A stretch of 55,726 nt of DNA from an uncultured Porphyromonas sp. (lineage in GTDB: Bacteria > Bacteroidota > Bacteroidia > Bacteroidales > Porphyromonadaceae): NCBI RefSeq assembly GCF_938039215.1, contig NZ_CALHVI010000049.1, forward strand, positions 1-55,726. Reading direction: 5' to 3'. This document shows positions 44,421-51,386 of this stretch, piece by piece. Positions within the stretch are counted from its first letter, which is position 1. Every line of letters starts with the position of its first letter. Position numbers and translations under genes: made by a program. Below the pieces are notes generated by a model that was given only the letters and a program-made list of their open reading frames with translations, did no database searches and had not been told where the DNA came from.

Positions 44421-45563
44421 ATGAATATCGCCTTTGATGCCAAGCGTATCACGCACAACGCTACGGGACTCGGGAACTACAGTCGCTTCGTGCTGGACAT
44501 GCTCACGGAGTTCCGCCCCGAGAATCGCTACCTGCTCTTCTCTCCCTCCACGGGCAATCCAGCGCTCTACAAGTCCCTCCTCTCCCATCGCTCGGTACGC
44601 CTCATCACGCCGCATCGGGCGCTGGCCTTCGCTGGGGGGAATATCTGGCGCAACTTCTCCGTCCCTCGCCAATGTCGCACCCATCAGGTCGACCTCTTCC
44701 ACGGGCTCACCAACGAGCTCCCCGTGGGGCTCTATCGGGCACAGCGCATCGGCACGGTCGTCACCATCCATGATCTAGCGTTCATCCGCTACCCGCAGTT
44801 CTACAAGCCCATCGATCGTCTGCTCTACCGCAAGAAGTATGGGGCTTCGGCTCGCCATGCGGACCACGTGATCACGGTGAGCGATCAGACCCGTCGGGAT
44901 GTCATCGATATCTTCGGGGTGGATGAAGATCGTGTGACCACCGTCTATCAGGGGTGTTCCGAAGCCTTTGCTCGTGTGACTCCCGAGGACGAACGACTCG
45001 CACGCCAAGCCCTCAACCTCCCCGAGCGCTACATCCTCTTCGTCGGTAGTATTGAGGAGCGAAAGAACTTAGCCCTCATCGTCGAAGCCCTTGCCCAACT
45101 CCAGGACAAGGATATTCATCTCGTAGCCATCGGACGTAAGACTCCCTACGTGCAGACCGTCGTCGACCGAGCTCGTCGCCTTGGGGTGCTCTCCCGTGTC
45201 CATCTACTGCATGGGGTGGGAAGTCTCCTTCTGCCTGGGGTCTATGCTGGGGCGAAGGTCTTCGTCTACCCTTCACGCTTCGAAGGCTTTGGTATCCCAC
45301 TGATCGAAGCGCTGAATGCAGGTATCCCCGTCATCGGCGCTACGGGCTCCTGTCTCGAGGAGGCAGGTGGGCCCAGCAGTCTCTACACCGATCCCAACGA
45401 TGCCACGATGCTCGCAGGGCTCATCGATCGGGTACTGATCGACATCTCCCTCCGCCGTAAGATGATCGAAGAGGGGCGCACCTATGTCGAGCGCTTCTTC
45501 CCAAAGCGTCTAGCGAAGGATCTCTCCTCGGTCTACGAGAATGTCCTCTTGACCTACGAATAA
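44421..45563 (+). CDS. Glycosyltransferase, GT4 family
   Basis: The 380-residue GT-B glycosyltransferase starts MNIAFDAKRITHNATGLGNY, as in the mannosyl/glucosyltransferase branch, and has VTIHDLAF, the YILFVGSIEERKNL nucleotide-sugar domain start, and PSRFEGFGIPLIEALNAGIP with the conserved E-x7-E region. It likely adds a sugar to a surface polysaccharide or lipid-linked glycan at the cytoplasmic face. No other glycan genes are near. A strong intrinsic terminator follows. Confidence 0.9.
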   Translation: MNIAFDAKRITHNATGLGNYSRFVLDMLTEFRPENRYLLFSPSTGNPALYKSLLSHRSVRLITPHRALAFAGGNIWRNFSVPRQCRTHQVDLFHGLTNELPVGLYRAQRIGTVVTIHDLAFIRYPQFYKPIDRLLYRKKYGASARHADHVITVSDQTRRDVIDIFGVDEDRVTTVYQGCSEAFARVTPEDERLARQALNLPERYILFVGSIEERKNLALIVEALAQLQDKDIHLVAIGRKTPYVQTVVDRARRLGVLSRVHLLHGVGSLLLPGVYAGAKVFVYPSRFEGFGIPLIEALNAGIPVIGATGSCLEEAGGPSSLYTDPNDATMLAGLIDRVLIDISLRRKMIEEGRTYVERFFPKRLAKDLSSVYENVLLTYE

Positions 45564-45586
45564 TCCGCCTCCCCTCCCTCACCAAA

Positions 45587-45626
45587 GGGTCGGCCCTTCT
45601 CCTCGGGAAGGTGCCGACCCTTTTTC
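45587..45626 (+). terminator. Intrinsic terminator after the glycosyltransferase gene
   Basis: GGGTCGGC (45587-45594) pairs with GCCGACCC (45613-45620), extended by CCTTC/GAAGG inside with one bulge, followed by TTTTTCTTTTT. Confidence 0.88.
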
Positions 45627-45794
45627 TTTTTCATCCTTCTCCCTAGTTCCTTCCCGTCTTCCTCTCACCCTCCTCCTCACCCTTTACCTCAGCTCACTTT
45701 CCTCTTCTCCCTCGCTTACCTACGGAGCCCAACAACCCCGACCTCTACACCCTCATCCTGCGCTCCTTCCCCCACTCCAATAACCCTCCAAAAG
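45627..45794. other. Pyrimidine-rich gap, no gene seen
   Basis: This stretch is strongly C/T-rich on the plus strand and has no convincing ORF, RNA gene or promoter. It lies between the glycosyltransferase terminator and repeat array H. Confidence 0.5.
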
Positions 45795-45951
45795 CGACCT
45801 ACCGTAGGTCGCTCTTAAAACCTACTGTAGGTCGTCGATGCGATCCACGGTAGGTCGTCTTACCGACCCACCATAGGTCGCTCCGACGACCCATGAATGG
45901 GTCGCTTCGGTTACCCATTATGGGTACCTCTTGTTACCCATGAATGGGTCA
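45795..45951. repeat. Palindrome array H: four canonical units plus three diverged palindromes
   Basis: Canonical units lie at 45795-45811, 45818-45834, 45841-45857 and 45864-45880 (spacers ctctta, tcgatg, tcttac). Three different palindromes follow: CGACCCATGAATGGGTCG (45887-45904), TTACCCATTATGGGTA (45911-45926) and TTACCCATGAATGGGTCA (45934-45951). The pitch is kept at first and then drifts. The block ends about 50 bases before the KAP leader ORF, at the border of an A+T-rich region. Confidence 0.9.
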
Positions 45952-45999
45952 AGTTCAGACACAGCTTTAGATCGCCCCTATTCCGCCCATAATTACTCT

Positions 46000-46074
46000 A
46001 TGAAAACACTAACTTTACCCAAAATAACACGATCATACTTAGCTCCTCCACCCACATATAGCGTCCCATACTGA
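46000..46074 (+). CDS. Possible 24-residue leader peptide before the KAP gene
   Basis: An ATG at 46000 opens a short frame, MKTLTLPKITRSYLAPPPTY and four more residues, whose TGA overlaps the ATG of the next gene (TGATG at 46072-46076), so translation could be coupled. It is in the same A+T-rich block. There is no homology evidence; it may be chance. Confidence 0.3.
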   Translation: MKTLTLPKITRSYLAPPPTYSVPY

Positions 46075-46721
46075 TGATACCTACACCTACTTCCAGCAAG
46101 ACTGAAAAGCAAGCCAGCCCCCTAGCTACACTCTTAGCCTACATCCAAAGACCGTGGCATCTCTTATCTATTGTTGCTCGATGGATGCGTTTGATGCTGA
46201 CAAAAGATAATCTATGGGCTTATCTTCGGAGACACTGGCGACTTTTGGCTTTGCTCATCCTTTATATCTTCTTTCGCCCCACTTTCGAGGAGAAGCTAGC
46301 TTCACTTCTACAATTTTTTGATCCTAGTTGGGGTAGTTTTATTGTCTGGCTAGGTGTTATAGGGATCCTTATAGCCCTAGTTTGTACTCATAGCCTTGGA
46401 TATGAGTGGTACCTCTTTAGCCAAAAATATTCAAAGTCGTTTGTGGCGATCTTGTTTGGACTATGGGCTTATTATCATTGGGGTAAGGTTGAAAACTATG
46501 AGATAATCCCGACTCCGATACCCGGTGTCTACTACATGGATATTTTCTTAGTCGTATCTGGTTGCCTGCTAATTGTTAGAGTGAGATCTTATCGAGAAGA
46601 GCGAGGTAGACAGCGTGAGCTAAGAGTAAGAATGAGGCAAGCGCCTATCGATGCTATCAAGGAGGGCTACCAAATAGATCAGCCCATTACGCCTGAAGAT
46701 GAAGATTTATTAGGGAGATGA
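46074..46721 (+). CDS. N-terminal membrane part of a KAP-family NTPase, ended by in-frame TGA
   Basis: The 215-residue product has several membrane helices (about 56-68, 88-106, 122-136 and 154-168) and a soluble end PITPEDEDLLGR, then TGA at 46719. That end matches the DxLGR start of the KAP P-loop domain, whose continuation lies in the same frame just beyond the TGA, with AxxLAxxI at the family spacing. The frame then reads without a stop to 48758. So this is the front of one broken gene of 895 codons rather than a separate protein. The segment is visibly richer in A+T than its neighbours, which suggests transfer. Confidence 0.75.
   Translation: MIPTPTSSKTEKQASPLATLLAYIQRPWHLLSIVARWMRLMLTKDNLWAYLRRHWRLLALLILYIFFRPTFEEKLASLLQFFDPSWGSFIVWLGVIGILIALVCTHSLGYEWYLFSQKYSKSFVAILFGLWAYYHWGKVENYEIIPTPIPGVYYMDIFLVVSGCLLIVRVRSYREERGRQRELRVRMRQAPIDAIKEGYQIDQPITPEDEDLLGR
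46719..46721 (+). other. In-frame TGA within the KAP motif
   Basis: TGA sits directly after DLLGR, and the next 21 codons (ggt gag gct ...) plus the P-loop follow in the same frame with no gap or frameshift. A single base change from a sense codon such as CGA, GGA or AGA would restore one continuous KAP protein. Confidence 0.85.
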
Positions 46722-46784
46722 GGTGAGGCTGAGTCCCTTGCTGAGAAAATATTCAAAACAGATACGTCAAAGGGTGCCTTTACT

Positions 46785-48758
46785 TTGGGGCTAACGGCTC
46801 CATGGGGGGCGGGGAAAACTTCCTTCATGTTAGTGATGAGGGAATATCTGAGGAAGAAGCCTTCTCAGGAAGTGATTGTGATGGCCTTTAATCCTTGGAT
46901 GTACCGTAAGGCTCCTAATCTGACACAAGTCTTCTTCGAGGAACTTAGTCGCACCCTTGCTCCCTACAATTCAGATCTCGCGTCGGCCTTTATCCGCTAT
47001 GTTAGGAGCCTCTTGGCGCAAGAGAGTAATGCTTGGCTACAGCTTGTAGGACGTCTTTTGCCTCAGGAATCTAATGAGAAGAGTATTACTGAGCAGTATG
47101 ACTCCTTAAGTCAAGAGATCTGTAGGTTAGGACGGAAGATATTCATCTTCATTGATGATGTAGATCGCCTTGAAAGCGAAGAAATTATTGAACTCTTTTG
47201 TCTAGTGCGTAATATCTCCTCCTTCCCCAGTATGAGCTATGTCCTCGCCTATGACAAGGTGTATGTAATCTCTCAGCTCAAGAGAAAGGGCTTTGACGAA
47301 CAAACGGTCAGCTACATGGAGAAGATTCTGCAAGACGAATATCCACTGACCAAGATTACTCCCGAGCAATTAGAGAAGGCTTTCATGGATGACCTTACAA
47401 AGCTCGATCCCATGTATGCTACCTTAGCTAATCGTATTAGATCTTCAATTGCAATTGTCGACTATCTCCCTACGATTAGGGCTGTCAAGCGTATCAGAAA
47501 TACTCTTTTGTCGGTTCGTAAAAAGCTTGAAGGAAATATTGACCTCTTTGATTGGTTTATTTTCGAGTTAATACGAATTCAATATCCTCGTCTATATGAT
47601 GATTTAAGAGAGAGATTTTGGGAGAAGGTTGATGTTAAAGATGAAGTGCATGTAATATTGAAGTACGGGAAGGTAGAACAGTATTTGTCTGATAATAAAA
47701 AAGAGTTTATGATAGCAAGGGTGGATCTCCCCCTACATCTAATGTGGGTGCTATGGGGAATAGGAAGGAGGGTCGAATATGGACAGGCTAATCATAAGTC
47801 TTGTGTTAATAGGTATTTTTATGGGACATTATTAGGAGGAGAAATCGATGAGTCTGAGTTTCAAAGATATATAGGTTTACCTTTTGAAGAGCTTAAGCAG
47901 TATGTTAATCAGAAGCTTAAGAATATGCAAGGGGAAGACTTTTATCATAAGATTAGGCGAGAGCGTATTGATAGCAAAGAGAAGGTAGAGAGGTTCCTTC
48001 TTGTAGCTTTTTACGTGGATTCTTTTAGATTGTTTTTTTCTCGTAAAGAGATTGATGGATTGATCAGAGAACTCAAGGAATATATTGTAGATGAGGGGCC
48101 GCTAAAAGTTAAGCTAGAGGAGGTCTTTAGTCGCACCGATATTCAGGTGGGGGTACTTCTCTATCTTAGTATGAGTACAATGGATGTGGAGGATGAGGAA
48201 GGCTCATACCCCATGCCATTTTCTCCACGTGAATTAAGAACTATAAAAGAGGATATCTTTTTAAGATATGTGGAGATGAAGAATCCGTTTGATCCCATTG
48301 CTTGCTATCTCCTTTGGAGAGAGTGTCGATCTTATTATTATGAGAGAAGTGATGATGAATTTGGATTCCCTCAGCAGGCCATTTCTTCAGTATGTCATCA
48401 TAGAATGGACAAGGAGATGAAGGCTATCATAGAAAAGCATGTGGAACAGCTAATCCCTTATTTTGTGCGTCCATATCGCTCTGGATATAAGCTCCTGCCG
48501 CCAGATCCTATTTGGGATATCGATAGAGGGGGGCCGACGTCATCTATTGGTTACTTCCCTGAATTTATTTTGAAGCTAGATGGAAGTTCTTCGCCTATTA
48601 TCAAGGAGTTTCAAGCGTTTCTTCGAAGTTGGATCAAGATTGAAGAAGATATGAGAATGGAAGGAGAAGAAGGTGGGCCCGCATGTATAGGATTTAAGTT
48701 TAAGGATATTGCCCCTTCTGGTATTGCTCCAATATTAAGGGTTGAGGACTACGCATAG
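46785..48758 (+). CDS. KAP-family P-loop NTPase domain (downstream part of a broken gene)
   Basis: The 657-residue frame can start at a TTG (46785) and has Walker A GAGKTS in LTAPWGAGKTSFML, and Walker B FIDDVDRLESEE near residue 115. These and the spacing to the upstream DLLGR identify the KAP NTPase family, membrane-linked P-loop proteins often found in mobile regions and in phage-defence contexts. The gene uses many A/T-ending codons unlike its neighbours. If the TGA is not read through, this half may be made only by restart at TTG or not at all. A defence role is inference from family. Confidence 0.8.
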   Translation: MGLTAPWGAGKTSFMLVMREYLRKKPSQEVIVMAFNPWMYRKAPNLTQVFFEELSRTLAPYNSDLASAFIRYVRSLLAQESNAWLQLVGRLLPQESNEKSITEQYDSLSQEICRLGRKIFIFIDDVDRLESEEIIELFCLVRNISSFPSMSYVLAYDKVYVISQLKRKGFDEQTVSYMEKILQDEYPLTKITPEQLEKAFMDDLTKLDPMYATLANRIRSSIAIVDYLPTIRAVKRIRNTLLSVRKKLEGNIDLFDWFIFELIRIQYPRLYDDLRERFWEKVDVKDEVHVILKYGKVEQYLSDNKKEFMIARVDLPLHLMWVLWGIGRRVEYGQANHKSCVNRYFYGTLLGGEIDESEFQRYIGLPFEELKQYVNQKLKNMQGEDFYHKIRRERIDSKEKVERFLLVAFYVDSFRLFFSRKEIDGLIRELKEYIVDEGPLKVKLEEVFSRTDIQVGVLLYLSMSTMDVEDEEGSYPMPFSPRELRTIKEDIFLRYVEMKNPFDPIACYLLWRECRSYYYERSDDEFGFPQQAISSVCHHRMDKEMKAIIEKHVEQLIPYFVRPYRSGYKLLPPDPIWDIDRGGPTSSIGYFPEFILKLDGSSSPIIKEFQAFLRSWIKIEEDMRMEGEEGGPACIGFKFKDIAPSGIAPILRVEDYA

Positions 48759-48838
48759 ATGGAGTATCTTTCTCTATTTCATTCTCTCACCATCCAGCCT
48801 TACCTTCTGGTGTTCTAGGAATAGTAGCGGAGATTGGC

Positions 48839-48846
48839 TAACTTTG
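48839..48846 (+). promoter_or_regulatory. -7 box upstream of the NfeD/SPFH pair
   Basis: TAACTTTG, an exact TAnnTTTG match, 30 bases before the ATG at 48877. Confidence 0.6.
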
Positions 48847-48876
48847 CTTCTACTCCTTTAGTCTAAGGCAAATACT

Positions 48877-49356
48877 ATGTTTGAGATCCTCTCACTCTTC
48901 CCCGTGTGGCAGCTGTGGCTCGTCGCTGCATTGCTACTCTTTGCACTGGAGGTCATTACCCCAGGCTTTATCTTGGCCTGCTTTGGGCTGGGGGCCTTGC
49001 TGGCTATACCTGCAGCCCTCTTTGAATGGAGCTGGCTGGTGCAGATCATCTGCTTCTGTGTGGGTAGCCTTGCGGCACTTTGGCTCCTTCAGCCACTGAT
49101 GTGCCGATGGTTCTCCTCGCACGATGCGAAGACGGGCATGGATGCCCTCATCGGCAGGCAAGTCTTTGTCACGGAGACCATCCCTGCAGGTGATGCTGGC
49201 GGACGTGTCGCCGTCGATGGCGACAGCTGGCGTGCCGTCACTCGCTCGGGTCAAGACCTACCCGTGGGACAAGAAGTGCGCATCGTCGGCTACAAGAGCG
49301 TCATCCTTGAGGTCGAGCCCGTCCATCACAGCATTCACTCTACTCTCCATCCTTAA
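48877..49356 (+). CDS. NfeD-like membrane protein
   Basis: The 159-residue protein has about three membrane helices (to about residue 75) and a C-terminal OB-fold NfeD domain: ALIGRQVFVTETIPAG, GGRVAVDGDSWRAVTRSG and GQEVRIVGYKSVILEVEPV. NfeD proteins pair with SPFH (flotillin-like) proteins, and such a gene follows after 15 bases. The pair is thought to act in membrane microdomains and envelope quality control. Length and layout are those of the short NfeD type. Confidence 0.92.
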   Translation: MFEILSLFPVWQLWLVAALLLFALEVITPGFILACFGLGALLAIPAALFEWSWLVQIICFCVGSLAALWLLQPLMCRWFSSHDAKTGMDALIGRQVFVTETIPAGDAGGRVAVDGDSWRAVTRSGQDLPVGQEVRIVGYKSVILEVEPVHHSIHSTLHP

Positions 49357-49371
49357 ATACTCGCTACACCT

Positions 49372-50349
49372 ATGCCTATCGAGCTGATCATCCCAGGCAT
49401 CCTCGCCATTCTGGCGGTCGTCACCATCTACAAGGGGCTCTGTATCGTCCAGCAGTCGCAGACGGTCATCATCGAGCGTCTGGGGCGCTACTACCGCACC
49501 CTTTCGTCGGGTGTGAATATCATCATCCCCTTCATCGACCGTCCCCGTCCCATGCGTTGGCGCTACACCTTCCCTGGGCCCAACGGTCAGACCTTCGTTC
49601 GCTTCACCGAGATCACGAACATCGACCTGCGTGAGACCGTCTATGACTTCCCTCGCCAGAGCGTGATCACCAAGGATAACGTCGTCACGGAGATCAATGC
49701 GATCCTCTACTTCCAGATCGTCGATCCCATGCGTGCGATGTATGAGATCCAGAACCTCCCCGACGCGATCGAGAAGCTTACCCAGACGAGCCTACGTAAT
49801 ATCATTGGTGAGATGGACCTCGATGAGACCCTCACCAGCCGAGATACCATCAACAATAAGCTCCGCATCATCCTCGACGAAGCCACGAACAAGTGGGGAG
49901 TCAAGGTCAATCGTGTCGAACTGCAGGACATCAATCCTCCACGCGATATCCGTGATGCCATGGAGAAGCAGATGCGTGCAGAGCGTGACAAGCGTGCGCA
50001 GATCCTCAACGCCGAAGGGCAGAAGGAAGCTACGATCCGTGAGTCCGAAGGGCGCATGCAGCAGGCGATCAACCATGCCGAAGGGGAGCGCCAAGCTCAG
50101 GTACTCCATGCTAAGGCAGAAGCTGAAGCTAAGCTGCTCACTGCCGAAGCTGAAGCACAAGCTATTCGCAAGATCGCCCTTGCTGTCGAGGGCTCGGGTG
50201 CTAATCCCGCACAGTACCTCATCGCTGTACGCTATCTGGAGACGCTGAAGGAGATGACTTCGGGCAAGGACAACAAGACCATCTACCTCCCCTACGAGGC
50301 TTCGGGTGTCCTCTCTTCGCTCGGCGGGATCAAGGAACTGCTGAAGTAG
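49372..50349 (+). CDS. SPFH/Band-7 membrane protein (QmcA/slipin-like)
   Basis: The 325-residue protein has an N-terminal membrane helix (LIIPGILAILAVVTIYKGL) and the SPFH domain: QSQTVIIERLGRYYRTLSSG, VNIIIPFIDRP, TQTSLRNIIGEMDLDETLTS. A long Ala/Glu/Gln helical region follows to about residue 270. It forms oligomers at the inner membrane, probably with the NfeD protein just upstream. QmcA and paraslipin families are the nearest names. Confidence 0.93.
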   Translation: MPIELIIPGILAILAVVTIYKGLCIVQQSQTVIIERLGRYYRTLSSGVNIIIPFIDRPRPMRWRYTFPGPNGQTFVRFTEITNIDLRETVYDFPRQSVITKDNVVTEINAILYFQIVDPMRAMYEIQNLPDAIEKLTQTSLRNIIGEMDLDETLTSRDTINNKLRIILDEATNKWGVKVNRVELQDINPPRDIRDAMEKQMRAERDKRAQILNAEGQKEATIRESEGRMQQAINHAEGERQAQVLHAKAEAEAKLLTAEAEAQAIRKIALAVEGSGANPAQYLIAVRYLETLKEMTSGKDNKTIYLPYEASGVLSSLGGIKELLK

Positions 50350-50485
50350 TGAGGCACTAGCTAGTCCAGCTCCTTAGCTCGCTAGTTTTGCCCTCCAGCT
50401 TTCGCTCCTTCCCCCTCCCTTCCCTCTCCTCCTTTCCCTCTGATCGCTCCCCAAGCCAAACAATAGAGCTCCCCACGAGAGCGTT

Positions 50486-50535
50486 ATATCAGTGCTTCGA
50501 GAGGCTCCATCCTCGAGCACTCGAAGCACTGATAT
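50486..50535. repeat. Perfect 16-bp inverted repeat upstream of rpe
   Basis: ATATCAGTGCTTCGAG (50486-50501) and its exact reverse complement (50520-50535) enclose an 18-base loop. No T-tract follows on either side. It may be a cruciform, protein site or RNA hairpin in the leader of the small ORF and rpe. Confidence 0.8.
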
Positions 50536-50559
50536 TCATTACCCTAACCCCAGTTGCTT

Positions 50560-50688
50560 ATGACACAAACCTACTCCCGTACAGACAAAGAAAAACTTGA
50601 TCTTATTGCCCGTACAGCCTTCGAGCGCACACAGCCTCGGCACCAAGAGACGCTGCGTCAGCTTCGCCTCTTAGCTGCGCTCCTCTAG
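50560..50688 (+). CDS. Possible 42-residue small protein before rpe
   Basis: ATG at 50560 opens MTQTYSRTDKEKLDLIARTA and continues to TAG at 50686-50688, 42 residues. The C-terminal part is an amphipathic Arg/Leu/Gln helix (RHQETLRQLRLLAALL). It lies 29 bases before rpe and 24 bases after the perfect inverted repeat, in an otherwise gene-free 368-base gap. Coding is plausible by its codon use but unproven; no family was recognised. Confidence 0.4.
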   Translation: MTQTYSRTDKEKLDLIARTAFERTQPRHQETLRQLRLLAALL

Positions 50689-50717
50689 TCCCCTCACCCC
50701 CCTCATTCCCTATCCCA

Positions 50718-51386
50718 ATGAGTAAGCGACAGGCGATCGTATCGCCTTCCCTCCTCTCGGCCAACTTCCTGCGTCTGGAGGAGGATGTACGCCTCATTAA
50801 TGAGAGCGAAGCCGATTGGCTACATATCGATGTCATGGACGGGGTCTTCGTACCCAACATTTCCTTTGGTTTCCCTATCCTTGAGGCTATTCGCCCCTTG
50901 ATCAAGAAGCCTCTGGATGTGCATCTCATGATCGTAGAGCCGATGAAGTTCGTCCGTGAGCTCGCAGCCCTCGAGGTAGACACGATGAATGTCCACTACG
51001 AAGTGAGCCCCCACCTGCACCGCTCCATCGGAGCGATCAAGGACGCAGGCATGAAGGCTGCCGTGACACTCAATCCACATACGCCCGTAGAACTCCTCAC
51101 CGACGTCCTTGATGAGTTGGATATGGTGCTACTGATGAGTGTCAATCCTGGCTTTGGAGGTCAGAAGTTCATCCCCCGCACCGTAGACAAGGTGCGTCGC
51201 CTGCGTCAGATGATCGACGAGCGTGGTCTCAAGACGCTCATCGAAGTGGACGGCGGGGTCAATGCTAAGACCGGAGCCGAACTCGTCGCTGCAGGTGCCG
51301 ATGTCCTCGTGGCAGGGAGCTATGTCTTCGCCCATGAAGACCCCAAGGCGGCCATCCATAGTCTCAAGGAGCTCGCTCGCCTCTAG
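50718..51386 (+). CDS. rpe: Ribulose-phosphate 3-epimerase
   Basis: The 222-residue TIM-barrel enzyme interconverts ribulose 5-phosphate and xylulose 5-phosphate in the pentose phosphate pathway. VSPSLLSANFLRLEED opens the barrel; metal and catalytic residues are in WLHIDVMDGVFVPNISFG, LDVHLMI and LIEVDGGVNAKT, with the phosphate-binding VAGSYVF near the end. The product has normal length. The comEC frame begins inside its 3' end. Confidence 0.97.
   Translation: MSKRQAIVSPSLLSANFLRLEEDVRLINESEADWLHIDVMDGVFVPNISFGFPILEAIRPLIKKPLDVHLMIVEPMKFVRELAALEVDTMNVHYEVSPHLHRSIGAIKDAGMKAAVTLNPHTPVELLTDVLDELDMVLLMSVNPGFGGQKFIPRTVDKVRRLRQMIDERGLKTLIEVDGGVNAKTGAELVAAGADVLVAGSYVFAHEDPKAAIHSLKELARL

Noticed and set aside
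43721..44458. 245-codon Glu/His-rich ORF antisense to the nucleoside transporter
   Set aside because: Composition reflects the reverse of hydrophobic codons; no support.
46719..46721. TGA in the KAP gene as a selenocysteine codon
   Set aside because: No SECIS-like hairpin was recognised after it, and KAP proteins are not known selenoproteins; nonsense mutation or restart is simpler.
50388..50600. 70-codon ORF between the SPFH gene and rpe
   Set aside because: It runs through the perfect inverted repeat and C/T-rich DNA and has no motif; the 42-codon ORF is a better candidate.
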